Shown here: piece by piece, positions 1-11,230 of the stretch
Layout: every line of letters begins with the position of its first letter
Numbering within the stretch: position 1 is the first letter of the stretch
NCBI GenBank assembly: GCA_028753945.1
Contig: JAPNXP010000002.1
Coordinates: 7,564,001 to 7,628,000 of the forward strand
Direction: 5' to 3'
Origin: Hexactinellida sp. DTS-2022
Taxonomy: Eukaryota > Porifera > Hexactinellida
DNA: 64,000 nucleotides
The notes under the pieces: model-generated
Told to the model about the DNA's origin: nothing
Database searches by the model: none
What the model saw: the letters and a program-made list of their open reading frames with translations, nothing else
Made by a program: the position numbers and the translations under genes

Positions 1-171
1 GATGACAACCCTGAATCCTGCAATGTAATAAGTCCCCAAGGCAAACCAATGCAGATTCCAAAATGCATGGTTGACCCTCAAGGGGCTTACATTAACGTTG
101 TTGGATCCCGCGTTGGCGATCCGAGGCAATCCTTTTCGTCACAAACCAGGAAGCATAAAAACTACCGCTGA
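1..171 (+). CDS. 3' end of an unrecognised reading frame cut by the window edge
   Basis: Frame 1 is open from the first base to a TGA at 169-171, giving 56 residues with repeated PQG tripeptides (SPQGKPMQIP, later VDPQGAYINVVG). The C terminus is basic and Ser/Gln/Arg-rich. No domain is recognised. The stretch is less AT-rich than the DNA after it, which fits coding sequence, but the start lies outside the window. It could be the last exon of a host gene or part of a transposon ORF. The stretch from 172 to 540 shows nothing further recognisable. Confidence 0.35.
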   Translation, partial: DDNPESCNVISPQGKPMQIPKCMVDPQGAYINVVGSRVGDPRQSFSSQTRKHKNYR

Positions 172-540
172 TGGCAGAAGCAGGGAGGAAGGGATATGCA
201 GAGAAGAGTGCCATACAGTTTGGTTAGAGAGCTCTGGAATGGGTCTATACGACTAATATTGTATATCGGGAAGTATTTAACAGCTAAGCTGCAACCCGTA
301 GCATTGTAAGAGGCTATAATTTGGGGTCGAAACCCAACTGTTTATGCCGACTAATTCGTCGCAAGGCGACGGGTCACTTGGCTAGTGAAATGAAGAGATC
401 TTGCTCAATGTGAAACCGTAAAATGGGTGTCTTTGTTCCTGAGAGGTGATTTGTACTCAAAACATTTTTATGACATGTATTCATAGAATCCGGTACACGT
501 ATAATATTTAATTGCGTTATTTGAGAATTGCATTCAAATC

Positions 541-1639
541 TTTATTATTAAATCTCGATTGTTGTTTGTTTGTTTGTGTGTGTGTGTGTTTGTTTGTCCG
601 GATTATATTAAAGTGATGGGGGAATAGAAACCGCAATTAATATTGGGATATAAACTAACTTTCAAATGTTATAATAGGTAAACAAATGTTATAATAGGTA
701 AACAAGTATGCCGAACACGAATTTCGCGTTTATAAATTTCCCATATTAATATTTGTTGTTGTTGTTTACACAAAATAGGTAAACAAATTAATGAAAATTC
801 AAAATCAACCTAGAAGTTAGCTTCCAACGGATATTATAGGTAAACAAGTATGCTGAACACGAATTTCGCATTTACAAATTTATGATATGAATATTTATTG
901 TTGTTGTTTACACAAAATAGGTAAACAAATTTATGAAAATTCAAAATCAACCTAGAAGTTAGCTTTCAACGAGTATTATAGGTAAACAAGTATGCTGAAC
1001 ACGAATTTCGCATTTATAAATTTATAATATGAATATTTGTTGTTGTTGTTTACACAAAATAGGTAAACAAATTAATGAAAATTCAAAATCAACCTAGAAG
1101 TTAGCTTTCAACGAGTATTATAGGTAAACAATATGCTGAACACGATTTTCGTGGTTAAAATTTTCTAATATGAATATTTGTTGTTGTTGTTTACACAAAA
1201 TAGGTAACAAATTAATGAAAATTCAAAATCAACCTAGAAGTTAGCTTTCAATGGGTATTATAGGTAAACATGTATGCTGAACACGATTTTCGCCTTTAAA
1301 TTTTCTAATATGAATATTTGTTGTTGTTGTTGTTGTTTACTCAAAATAGCTAAACAATTTAATTAAAATTCAAAATCAACCTAGAATTTAGCTTGCAATG
1401 GATATTATAAGTAAACAAGTGTGCTGAACACGAATTTCGCATTTATAAAATTCTAATATGAGTATTTGCTGTTGTTGTTTACACAAATAGGTAAATAAAT
1501 TAATGAAATTCAAAATCATAACGTCCCTTTCTACCATTTACATTGTAGAAAATGTGAGGAGTAAGGCCGCACAGCGGCCGTTAACTTGAGGTGCGTAGTA
1601 CCGATCTGTCGCAAAGCGACCGAGACCGAAGGGCTCGTA
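541..1639 (+). mobile_element. Family A Helitron-like nonautonomous repeat, copy A1
   Basis: The left end reads ATTATTAAATCTCGATTG, followed by a (GTTT)n/(GT)n tract and TGTTTGTCCGGA. The middle holds about six tandem units of 140-150 bp, each with TTGTTGTTGTTTACAC, GTAAACAA repeats, ACCTAGAAGTTAGC and CTGAACACGAATTTCGC. The right end has three hairpins: TACCATTTACATTGTAGAAA, GGCCGCACAGCGGCC and GTCGCAAAGCGAC, then CGAGACCGAAGGGCTCGTA. There is no terminal inverted repeat and no obvious target duplication. Those traits, with an internal minisatellite and 3' hairpins, resemble nonautonomous Helitron/Helentron elements. The canonical CTRR terminus is absent, so the class is inferred. Confidence 0.7.
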
Positions 1640-1864
1640 TTTATTAAATGTGAATTGTGAATTAATTATCGGATTTTATTGTTGTCAAGTCCTAAATATG
1701 GGAGCCGCACATTTGCGTACATCACATTTGCGTACAATGTTTGTCATTCACAGTTGCGTACATCACAGTTGCGTACAAAAGAAATATACAATATACGTAT
1801 ACTAATTAGTTCAGTAAGTTGTGAAAAGTATACAAGCAGCAATCAACTATTTCTATTCAATTTG

Positions 1865-2361
1865 GACATTAACCCTAGTGAAAGGGTGCTTTTTCATCTC
1901 TCACAGTCAGTTTTTAGGAAACTTCAATCTCTTGGGCTGCAGTCAGAATACCATACTGATCCGGAATTTGCATTAACCATGCGTATGCTACCTGCTCTAG
2001 CATTCGTACCACCAGAGCTAGTCAGCTGGTCTTTCCAACAACTGGTCATGATTTTCCCTGAAAATGCATCTCCTCTCTAGAGATATTTTGAGGAAAATTA
2101 CATAGGCCTTCTAAGCTTGAATGGGGAAAGGAATGCTCCTCTCTTTATCCCTTTGGAACAATTTTCATCTTGTTCCACAAGGACTGCCGAGAAGTACAAA
2201 CTTATTAGAAGCATGGCATCGTGGATTTCTAAGCACATGTGGTTGTCACCACCCTACAGTTTGGAAATTTATACGTTGCCTTAAAACAGAACAGGGTAAT
2301 GTCGAGTTAAAACAATTGAAATTTACCCATGGTGAAGACCCCAAAAACGAAAAAATCGATT
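1865..2361 (+). pseudogene. MULE-type transposase C-terminal remnant
   Basis: Two reading frames together encode the C-terminal part typical of MULE-domain proteins: VLFHLSQSVFRKLQSLGL, MLPALAFVPPEL and YFEENYIG, then, after a frame change near 2143, LPRSTNLLEAWHRGF and HHPTVWKFI. The order H..QSV..K, PALAFVP, LPRTNN.EAWH, H..IWKF is well known from MULE transposases of animals. An in-frame TAG at about 2078 and the frame change make it nonfunctional. The N-terminal DDE part is missing. It sits just inside the left end of the 1700-9951 element and may be what is left of its own transposase. Confidence 0.8.
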
Positions 2362-2524
2362 GATAATGAAAAAGCAATTATAACCTTAGTAAATTCATTT
2401 TTTCACAGGCCTGTATTAGTGTTCTTAAGAGGCTTGCTTTTAGAACCATATTTTAATAAATTATTTACGAGTGTTATCTTAGCAGCGGATTCAAAAACCA
2501 TGCTTTCAGGCTTATAACTCAAAA

Positions 2525-2712
2525 AGTCCACTGGATTCCACTGGATTCCACTAGATTCCACCATTCACCCTATATTCCACTGGATTCCACTGGATTCCAC
2601 TAGGTTCCACCATTCACCCTATATTCCACTGGATTCCACTGGATTCCACTAGGTTCCACTAGATTCCACTAGATTCCACTGGATTCCACTGGATTCCACT
2701 AGATTCAACTAT
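2525..2712. repeat. 10-bp minisatellite (ATTCCACTGG)
   Basis: About eighteen units of ATTCCACTGG or ATTCCACTAG, interrupted twice by the spacer CACCATTCACCCTAT. It begins exactly where the inner inverted-repeat arm ends. Confidence 0.9.
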
Positions 2713-2772
2713 TCAGTCAGCCCCCTCATTCTTTGCTGTATTGCATGTATTGTACAAACAAGCCAAATTTAG

Positions 2773-3292
2773 TTGATATTCAAAAGACTACTTTTACTAT
2801 TTACAATTATTCTTAAAATTTTATCAATCGTTATTACTCAATTTATTTGTTTTTCTTTCTACTTTTTTGATCGATTTTTAAATCTTGCCTACTCTTTCGA
2901 CTTCACCTTCGACCTTACTTTTGAATTTATCTTCTTCACCTTCGACTTCCCTTTCGTCAACATTATAACAGGTGAGTAAATTTTATTTTCTACTTGCAAG
3001 GCACAATAAAATAATATTTAATTAGTTCAACCTTATAGTAATTGACTGTGTTTAATTTATTAATTTAGCAATGGCATCTATTGAGCAATTCGTACAGGCT
3101 CTTCTCAAACTCGGTTATGCTAATTTTCAAATAATCAAGGCTGCCTTGGATATGGGAGATAGACACATTGACAAAGCCAAATCAATCTGGGGAAAGTTGT
3201 CCATAACTGTATTTGGAAAGAACAAAGCTTGTAAGCGTGAATCTCTACTTGAAATGGAGACTGAACCGCGGGAATTTTCAACAACTGGTTAA
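2773..3292 (+). CDS. Unknown two-exon ORF with very hydrophobic, Phe-rich first exon
   Basis: Exon 1 (2773-2971) encodes 66 residues that are extremely rich in Phe, Leu and Ile. It starts with a possible signal/membrane segment (RLLLLFTIILKILSIVI). A GT-AG intron fits at 2972-3068 (donor GTGAGT, acceptor TTTAG). The phase is kept, so exon 2 continues with MASIEQFVQALLKLGYANFQ to a stop at 3292. A different frame is open from 3213 to 3458, so a frameshift near 3240 probably truncated the protein. No family is recognised. It lies upstream of the DDE-like/OTU gene in the same element and could be its companion gene. Confidence 0.4.
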
Positions 3293-3743
3293 GGACATGA
3301 CTAAAGGTAACATACGTAAGTCATTTAACTATAGTGATATACCCATGTTGGCCGTCGAACACATCAGCCCCAGGTTACAATCAGCTAGTTTTTATCATAA
3401 TAACTCGGAGCTTAGTGTTTGTACTTTTAGTGATTACGATTTGAGGCAGATAGTTTAGAGCGACAAATAATGAATGACAAACTCCTTGCTTTGTGGGCAT
3501 CTGGTTGCGAAGAGCCTGAATTATATAATTTAGTGTCCTCCATCGCTTCTTCCCTCCCCATACCGGAGCAACAATACGCATTTTTGGACCTACTTAAACT
3601 GCGATAATATTGTGTGGCTAGATGCTCTTAAATTTTTTAGCATTGAGTGTCCATGTACTAGTGGAGCATGGAGAATACATTCTCTTAAATGAAGCACTCT
3701 ATAAAGAATCTGCTAGATTTAGCAAATTTATAATGGACAGATT

Positions 3744-4011
3744 CAGTGGCGTATCCAGGATTATCGTGAGAGGGGTGCTGTGGAGCGAGCTTAGCGAGCG
3801 ATGGTAAGGGGGGGTCTGCGGGGCATCCCCCCAGAATTTTTTTTGAATCTTAGACGCTCAAACATCGATGTACAGCTATTCTTGTCACATAGTAGGAGGA
3901 GTGTAATATTGTGCAGTTGTACCAAATTATAAATAACAACATATCCCTTTTGGAAACCAGTTATGAGGGGGATGTTTGACCACCCAAATCCCCCCCCAGG
4001 ATACGCCACTG
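3744..4011. mobile_element. hAT-like MITE with 5-bp target duplication, copy 1
   Basis: 268 bp. Terminal inverted repeats are CAGTGGCGTATCCAGG and CCAGGATACGCCACTG, and AGATT flanks both sides (3739-3743, 4012-4016). The interior contains GAGCGAGCTTAGCGAGCGAT and a C-tract. A longer sister copy at 15885-16282 also has a 5-bp duplication, supporting that length for the family. It inserts into ORF-like sequence (reading through KFIMDRF). Confidence 0.88.
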
Positions 4012-4120
4012 AGATTTCATTCTGTTAGATTAGTAAAGAGAGAGGCTAGTTTAATAGAAGCATGGGTGTTGGTGGAAAATATCAAGTGTCAAGTACTAGA
4101 AATATTTGATAATTCCTATA

Positions 4121-4645
4121 CAGTGGAACCCCGCGTATCGGGGCACCTCCGTCCAAGCGCTCAGCGCCTTGATACGAGGGAGTGCCCCGATACGCGGGGT
4201 TCTAAGAGAACTCCAATATGTTTGGTTAAAACAATTAAATTAGCACCTACACAATAAATCATACACATATAGTCAAAACCTAGAGTTAAGGCTGATATCT
4301 AAGCAGTACTACACATTACAATTTCACATTATACTTTACCTACACTAGGAGTCACAAATCCATGATATTCACGATTTAAAAAAAAAAAACACCCTCGATT
4401 ACCTCAGCACGAGTCTCTAGCGTGAGTGGCTGCGCTTAGCGGCCATGACAAAGAATACTAAGCTGCTCAAAAGTTAAAAAAATGTTACTCAAGAGAAAAT
4501 AATCTTCGGTGGAGTGCCCCGATAAGTGAATGGTGCCCCGATACGCGGGATTATTTTTAATGGGAAAAAAACAAATTCCCAACCTACTGCCCCGATACGA
4601 GGGGTGCCCCGATACGCGAGTGCCCCGATACGCGGGGTTCCACTG
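4121..4645. mobile_element. TA-flanked pogo/mariner-type MITE
   Basis: 525 bp. Inverted ends CAGTGGAACCCCGCGTATCG are bounded by TA on both sides (4119-4120, 4646-4647). The motif CCCCGATACG is repeated inside near both ends. A decayed fragment of the same family lies at 52323-52446. Confidence 0.88.
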
Positions 4646-5315
4646 TATTGCATTTACAGTTCAACAGCTAGAAGTATTTATTCAATTTATTTTAACTAGT
4701 CGTTAGAATTTAGGAATACTAAACTCATTTCATTCATCTTTATCCGAAAAATTCAAAATTATCTTCTCTTCAAGTCTGCCACAAACCTCAGTATTAATAA
4801 CCACAAAACCTCAGTCTCTCGATGGACTTCGAACAGATAATCTCGTAATTCCGACTCAATCTTATTCGGATGTATTAGTGGCACCGATAGATGATGATAC
4901 TCTAGGTAATGAACTAACTGTTGATCCATTTATGGATAAAGAAGAGATAAGAGGCGAATTTTTGACTAGTGTAATGGAATGGTATTACTCTAATGCAGGA
5001 AAATGTAATCAAATTTTCGAACGATTGGACCAACTTATTTAGTACAAAAATGGTGAGTATTTTTGTATGTGTACTTTGTTTTAAATACAAAAAATAAACA
5101 AGGAAATTAGTAGAAAACAAAATACTTATTATTTTAGAGCAAAATCAGTTTGTAAATTTAATAATTGTTTAGAATTTACATTCTTAATCAAGAAGGGGCT
5201 GGATGATTTAAAGAGTAATGATACTATTATTGATTTATTGTAGAGTATAGCTTCTGGTGCCTTATCTGAGCAACATTCAGATAATAAAACTGTTCATTCA
5301 AGGAATTTATCTAAT
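4646..5315. other. Stretch without a convincing gene
   Basis: AT-rich DNA between the MITE and the decayed transposase gene. Short open stretches such as TVDPFMDKEEI and IRSCIIMEW may be upstream remnants of the same transposase gene, but no frame stays open long enough to assign. Confidence 0.4.
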
Positions 5316-7632
5316 TTGCAAAGAACTGAAGTTGCAAAAGAACTAACTGATACATCTGTGAATAGGTATTTCTATAATCAATTCGAGTCATCCGAAAACA
5401 CTGACTTGGCACTTAATTATGGCAATTTAAATAAAATTCGAAGTTCTTCAGTCTTACGGAAAGCGAAATTTGATTTATCTAGCTTACAAAGATATTATAA
5501 TGACAATTGAACTGAATTAATTAGTCTACAACAGTATTATCAGAGCATTAACATAGGTGGTCATGTTACCGGTTACATTCAATCTTTAGGACATAATCCA
5601 TTTATTATTCATCTATACAGTGAAGATCAAATTCGAATTTTAACATCTTTCAAAGAAACAAGCGTAATCCTTCACTTATACTCCACTGGTTCTATAATTA
5701 GAAAAATTGAACCATCACAAAAGAAAGTATTTTATTATGCCCTTACAGTAAGACATCCTACATACACAACTAGTCCAGTTCCGCTAGCAGAGATGATTAG
5801 TTCCGGACACACAAGCGCTGAAATCACTTATTTTTTACACAAATGGTCCCTAGATGCAAAGAAAATACTAGGGAGTAATCTTAATATTTCACAAATTCGA
5901 AATAGACTTCAGCTGGGCTTTAATTCACAGTACATCCAATGTTTTTCTTAGGTGCGATATGGATTCTTATCTTGATAAGTGTTGGAGTAGAGTAGTAAAC
6001 AATGTGGAAGAAACAGAAATCCAAGTAGTTTTGCACTTATGTTCAGCCCATTTAATGCATAGTGTAGCTTATCATATAAATAAGAAATTCAATTTAAATA
6101 AGGATGTAAAAAAGCTATTTTTACATTCTTTTGGATTCATTGTGCGCTGTACCGACATCTCTGATATAAATATATTATTTAGTTCTTTGTGTTATGTTTT
6201 TAAGAGTAGATCATTAAGTTCAAAGGTGAAAACTCATATGAATACATTAGAATCATATATACGTCATGAATACCATAACTTAACCGAGGTTAGCCACAAT
6301 CTAGAAGAAGAAGATTTCAATAATTCGATTGCTACCACAGTAAAACCTTTAAGGAAAGATCTCCATTTGGGAGACATTTTGTTAGCATTGCCAAACTTTG
6401 CGAAAATGATATTAATAATAATGCTTCAAAAAGTATACTAAATCCCAATCCTTGCTATAATCCAGATCTTATAGAATACTTGTTAATTTATTACTTGCCA
6501 ATTTTACCTTTATGGAGTGGTATCATATTAGGATTGAAAAGTATTTCAGTAGGTTCAAATTATGCTCATTGTAGTAATGCTGTCGTAGAGAATTGGATGC
6601 GTATTGTAAAGTTAAATATTTGGGCTCTGAAACTAATTTAAGACCTGGAGATCTTATTAAAAAATTGTATTCTGGTATAGTAAGTAGGATTCGTGCATTT
6701 CGGTTCGCCTTTCATCCGAGAGCTAATAAAGTTTTTAAAGGTCATAAACGATTGAGAGATAATTCGGAAGAGCAAAGTATTGAAGAGTGGTCAAGGAAAG
6801 TAAACAAACATGTGGCTATTTAAAACCTAAAATTTATGAATTTCCTATGATGAAAAAAATCAAAGTTGATAATAAAGCTCATAAAATTAAAGACAAATTT
6901 GTCCCTCGAAAATATGAAAAATTATCTGCCTTACATAAGGATTGTAGATTACCAGAAGTTAAAGTAGCTTCCATCATAACTGATGAAGATTTGGTAGAAA
7001 CGGGTATTATCGTTATAGTTTACCAAACTTTCGTCCACCTCACATTGAGTGGCAAATTGAAACTTGTAAAAAATGGAATTTGCAATTTTGTCAGCAGGTG
7101 GCACACTCCTTTTCTGATATCTTACCGAACAAGGAAGGTTTGTTTATTTATGATCCACATTTGATGGAATATATAGTAGGAGATGGAATATATAGTAGGA
7201 GATGGAAATTGCTACTTTTCTACTATTTCATACCTTATAATCGGAAGTAAAGGATATCATTTAGATATACGAACCCTAATAGTTGAAAATATGCTTGGAA
7301 AATTAAGCATGAGCTGTAATAAATATTTGCGTACAAAGTATGTGTACACTCAGGGTAATTATAGAAATGTGCAGGACTGGGTTAACAAAATGGGAATGAA
7401 TAAGAATGGGAAATGGGCTACGGACCTGGAGGTTTTCGCAACTGCACTGCTGTTTAACATTGATATTTGGATATATTTGGGTCCTCTTGGAACACGTTGG
7501 GCAAGCTTTTCAGGAAATGGATCAAGTTTTGATCAGCTAATAAAGACACCAACATCAAATGGTTTGTATATACAGAATTTGGCTAATCATTATGAGCCAA
7601 TTCTTTCTGTTAAGTTAGGAAATCATACTTAG
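5316..7632 (+). pseudogene. Decayed DDE-like transposase with C-terminal OTU protease domain
   Basis: A row of plus-strand frames forms one broken gene. Frame 5316-5948 has one internal TGA (about 5508) and reads GHVTGYIQSLGHNPF, VILHLYSTGSIIRK, KVFYYALTVRH, VPLAEMISSGHTSAEI. I recall this order from invertebrate transposon proteins whose first block is usually HLDATG; here the Asp is Tyr, so catalysis is probably lost. Frame 5959-6441 gives CSAHLMHSVAYHINKK. The next frame gives YYLPILPLWSGIILG and AVVENWMRIVKLNI, with a putative catalytic Glu. Frames 6593-6823 and 6787-7164 follow, then the OTU domain. At least four frame breaks are visible. One is a 19-bp tandem duplication (unit GATGGAATATATAGTAGGA) at about 7163-7201, exactly at the OTU active-site start. 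The superfamily name is uncertain. Confidence 0.65.
7183..7632 (+). CDS. OTU-like cysteine protease domain (3' part of the broken gene)
   Basis: 149 residues. The Asp-Cys box GDGNCYFSTISYLI contains the catalytic Asp and Cys of OTU deubiquitinases, and near the end NHYEPIL supplies the catalytic His region. Between them FATALLFNIDIWIY matches the helical/strand middle of OTU folds. Unlike the upstream transposase part, this domain is uninterrupted to its stop. The ATG at 7183 lies within the second copy of a 19-bp duplication and is probably not the original start; the domain was fused to the transposase. An OTU activity would remove ubiquitin or act as a polyprotein protease. The function in the element is unknown. 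Confidence 0.75.
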   Translation: MEYIVGDGNCYFSTISYLIIGSKGYHLDIRTLIVENMLGKLSMSCNKYLRTKYVYTQGNYRNVQDWVNKMGMNKNGKWATDLEVFATALLFNIDIWIYLGPLGTRWASFSGNGSSFDQLIKTPTSNGLYIQNLANHYEPILSVKLGNHT

Positions 7633-7639
7633 AAGTAAT

Positions 7640-9130
7640 TCTCAATATTGTATTATTTAATTAATTAAATTCATGTCAAATAAATACTTGTTTATCATCC
7701 CACCTTTCTCAATATTATTCTCCATAGCATCTACTATAACATCGCAATGTAAAGTTCTCCTCAGTATTAATATCTTGTATTTAACATTAACAGTAACAAT
7801 CTAATGAATGAATACAGACATGTTATCAAAGAAACTATCCACTTTAGTCTATTTTATGAAAGTAGATGAATGTAATTTATTGTTGATACTACTTAGGCGG
7901 ATGATGATATAGTCCAAAAGTAAACAACATACGTACATACTACTTTATCATTACGTAATTAGTTCTACCTCATCCCTGTCAACAATTAGTTCTCTCTTTT
8001 TCCTAGTTAAATTAGTTTTCTCTAATTCGAGTTCTCTCTTCTAATTAAATTATACTGTCACTATTTTAATGACTTATTTATTACTAAACACTGGGCAAAC
8101 TTTAATCTAGTTCTCTATTAGTGGTGACTAATATGAATATTGCATGTTTGGAGAGATCAAATTGACAATTAATCGAAAACCATCAAAGTCGATCAATTTA
8201 AAATCTTGAAATCAATGGATTGCAAATAAAATTTCATATTAATTAATGTCAAACCAGTGTTATCTAAAGTCGCTGAATTATTACGCTCTCGTTGTAAGTT
8301 ATATTCTTTATAAATATTTTTCAGAAAAATAGGTATGAGATTTATCCTCTAGTTCTCTAACAGAGCAGATACGAATATTTGATGAGATATGAAAATCGGC
8401 TGAATTAAGAACGTACCAAAAGCAGTCGGAGTCGTTAGAAGTTAATCAAATTATTATATGGAAATGAAATTTGGATAACCTAGTTGGAGTTGGTAAAAAG
8501 CAACTTCAATCATAGTAACAAGAATAGTTATTTGTGTATTGATGTGTATTATTAAGAAAGATTGTATTCTAATTATTTGATTTGTTTGTACAATTATGTG
8601 AAGTATCAAAACAATGTATTACGTATTGATGAATAAGTGTTTAGATAAACTCAATAGAATGGGAACTAAAAGGAGAAGGATGAATCGTACCGAAAGTATA
8701 ATTAATAATCTTTGATGTTATGAAATGTTGGTGAAGGCTTTAATTAAAATTATGAAGAGATCCAAATTGCAAAGATAATAATTTTGAGGAGTTTACACAA
8801 CGATTAGTTTAGTAGTAGCATAACGAAGAATGACATCCTTATTACTAATCATTTAAATTTGTACTTTTTCGGTACAAAAACGAGAATAAAATTAATACTA
8901 TTTACTGAGTATAAATTGATAAGAAATGCTTATGTGTACAGTATGAAAAATGTGTTAATTAATTAACTGACTTAATTAATTATCAAGCTCTAATACACAC
9001 AAGCTGCTCGTCCCCCTATATAGCAAATATTAGACATACTGTCCCAGTCCCATTGACCGTGAAACAAATTTTGAGATCTTGTGGACCCCTACTGCCGTCC
9101 GGGAACCCCAGGTGGACCACTGAGCTAAAG
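7640..9130. other. Noncoding AT-rich stretch
   Basis: No reading frame of note on either strand. It contains scattered TTAATTAA palindromes and AT-rich sequence and probably represents the subterminal noncoding part of the 1700-9951 element. At 9105-9125 the complement reads TAGCTCAGTGGTCCA, which resembles a tRNA A box, but no matching B box was found. Confidence 0.5.
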
Positions 9131-9133
9131 AAT

Positions 9134-9262
9134 AAAATCCCCTCGCAGACGAATGGGAGTGTGTTTCTTCTGGTTGCGCAGGTCGTACCCAATGTTTGAT
9201 TTAAATATTATTTCAATATTTCAAATTACATTTCATCTTAATTTAATATAATTTAATTAATG
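9134..9262. repeat. Dispersed repeat, copy 1 (second copy at 16454-16575)
   Basis: Shares CCCTCGCAGACG..ATGGGA, TTCTGGTTGCGCAGG and CGTACCCAATGTTT, and ends in ATTTCATCTTAATTTAATAT, with the copy at 16454-16575. Possibly SINE-derived; not identified. Confidence 0.6.
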
Positions 9263-9956
9263 TTTGAATTGTAAAGACTTCAAATAAGAATCGTCTTTAA
9301 TTAATTAATTAAAGTAAGATTAGTTATTATAAATAGAAATAGGAATCCGTGGAGTATTTACGTTACTATTTTGAATAATAGAATTGACATTATCAACAAT
9401 GTAACAAACAACTAGCATCATCATAATAACATATAGTATGTAATATTCTATAGTATCAGTATACTTGAGTATACATATGGAGAATAAAATGCAAATTTGG
9501 TCAAAAATGAATATTTGTATTTAAAAATTGAACCATAAAATGTATCAAGTGAGATATAAACGTTGTTAAAAGGAAATATCTCTATAATAAATATTTGTCG
9601 AGTTATTAACCAAAAACCAAGGTCAAAATTATATTGAGTTTTGCTAACTCATCATGACGATTTTGGTATTATTAAAATGTAATATGAAATGTACCAAGTT
9701 TGTTCTTTCGAATGATATAACTATTTCTTATACTGGACTTTTTGAGTTATAAGCCTGAAAGCATGGTTTTTGAATCCGCTGCTAAGATAACACTCGTAAA
9801 TTATTTCCTATAATTATTATGCTTGTTATTTTCTGTTATACTCATTAAATTTTCATTCCTGTTTTTAAATTAATTAGATAAATCAATTTGAATAGTCTGC
9901 AAATAATAATGTATTGTACGCAAGTGAGATGTACGCAAATGTGCTAGACCCCCTAA

Positions 9957-10753
9957 ATCTATATTATTAAATCTCGATTGTTGTTTGTTTGTTTGTTTGT
10001 TTGTGTGTTTGTCCGGATTGTATTAAAGTGACGGGGGGATAGAAACCGCATTAATATATGAGATACTCACTAACTTTCAAATGTTATAATGGGTAAACAA
10101 GTATGCTGAACACGAATTTCGCGTTTATAAATTTATCATATTAATATTTGTTGTTGTTGTTTACACAAAATAGATAAACAAATTAATGAAAATTCAAAAC
10201 ATACCTAGAAGTCAGCTTTCAACGGGTATTATAGGTAAACAAGTATGCTGAACACGAATTTCGCGTTTATAAATTTCTCATATTAATATTTGTTGTTGTT
10301 GTTTACACAAAATAGGTAAACAAATTAATGAAAATTCAAAATATACCTAGAAGTCAGCTTTCAACGGGTATTATAGGTAAACAAGTATGCTGAACACGAA
10401 TTTCGCGTTTATAAATTTATAATATGAATATTTGTTGTTGTTGTTTACACAAAATAGGTAAACAAATTAATGAAAATTCAAAATCAACCAAGAAGTTAGC
10501 TTTCAACGGGTATTATAAGTAAACAAGTATGCTGAACACGAATTTCGCATTTATAAAATTCTAATATGAGTATTTGTTGTTGTTGTTGTTTACACAAATA
10601 GGTAAACAAATTAAATGAAAATTCAAAATCATAACGTCCCTTTCTACCATTTTCCATGGCAGATCGGGTGAGGAGTAAGGCCGCATAGCGGCCGTTAACT
10701 TGAGGTGCGTAGCACCGATCTGTCGCAAAGCGACCGAGACCGAAGGGCTCGTA
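9957..10753 (+). mobile_element. Family A repeat, copy A2
   Basis: Same organisation as A1: AATCTATATTATTAAATCTC at the left, GT-rich tract, TGTTTGTCCGGATTG, about four internal units, hairpin GGCCGCATAGCGGCC, and CGAGACCGAAGGGCTCGTAT at the right. Its left end overlaps the right 9-bp duplication of the 1700-9951 element. Confidence 0.75.
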
Positions 10754-10894
10754 TACAAATAATTACTGTTGGCATGTTTTGAGAAACTCAATTAGGAGAA
10801 TTTATATCTTGTTTATTATTATATAATCTATAATTGTAACTGTACAGTTCCAAATTACGTATGGTTCTGTTTGTTATTAATCATTGTCACGAAA

Positions 10895-11040
10895 ACTATA
10901 AATATAAAGAATAGGCATTCGCATTCGAGTTCTTCTCTCCAACTTTTTGAAAACAACTAAAACTCTAATTTGCTACACTTAGAAAATATAACAGAAATGC
11001 TAATAATATCGAAACTTGGCATCGAAGGAAACAAGAAAAC
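10895..11040 (+). promoter_or_regulatory. Possible promoter and first exon of the tandem-exon gene
   Basis: CTATAAATATAAAG at about 10898-10911 resembles a TATA box. About 85 bp further an ATG (10996) opens a 44-nt frame (MLIISKLGIEGNKK) ending at GTAAGAAG, a good splice donor. It is 430 bp upstream of the first in-frame exon of the gene at 11468. The link is inference. Confidence 0.3.
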
Positions 11041-11084
11041 GTAAGAAGTGCTGATTCGGAGAGCGTAACTTCTCTTGAAACTCC

Positions 11085-11230
11085 AGACTCGGTGTTTAAC
11101 TCAAGATTCTCTTAGCCAGAAACCTAGGGAGTGGATGGGGATGGGCGCGGAACCCCAAACTTTGCAGCGTGAAATTATGGGACTATACAAGTGTTGAATT
11201 ATGGGATAAGTGTGAAATTATTGAAGTACT
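11085..11230. repeat. 146-bp duplicated segment (also at 24362-24500)
   Basis: Starts AACTCAAGATTCTCTTAGCC, contains GGGATGGGCGCGGAACCCC and AAATTATGGGACTATACAAG, and is nearly identical to 24362-24500. In both places it leads directly into a MITE end CAGTGGAACTCGCTTAGT, so the repeat and the MITE left end form one dispersed unit. Confidence 0.8.

Larger units (their letters stand above)
1700..9951. mobile_element. 8.25-kb element with Mutator-type ends
   Basis: The ends are inverted: the left begins GGGAGCCGCACATTTGCGTA and the reverse complement of the right begins GGGTCTAGCACATTTGCGTA. Flanking direct repeats are CCTAAATAT (1691-1699) and CCTAAATCT (9952-9960), a 9-bp duplication with one mismatch, as expected for Mutator-like elements. 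A second inverted pair lies inside: about 2455-2523 matches the complement of about 9737-9810 (core AACCATGCTTTCAGGC). The interior carries a MULE transposase remnant, an unknown ORF, two MITEs and a DDE-like/OTU gene. Either it is one autonomous element with captured genes, or a nest of at least two. Confidence 0.7.

Noticed and set aside
541-1640. CRISPR array
   Set aside because: Units of about 145 bp without unique spacers, in a eukaryotic repeat family present in both orientations at several sites; it is a minisatellite inside an element.
9000-9130. Possible tRNA-derived SINE
   Set aside because: An A-box-like TAGCTCAGTGGTCCA exists on the complement, but no convincing B box, tail or cloverleaf.
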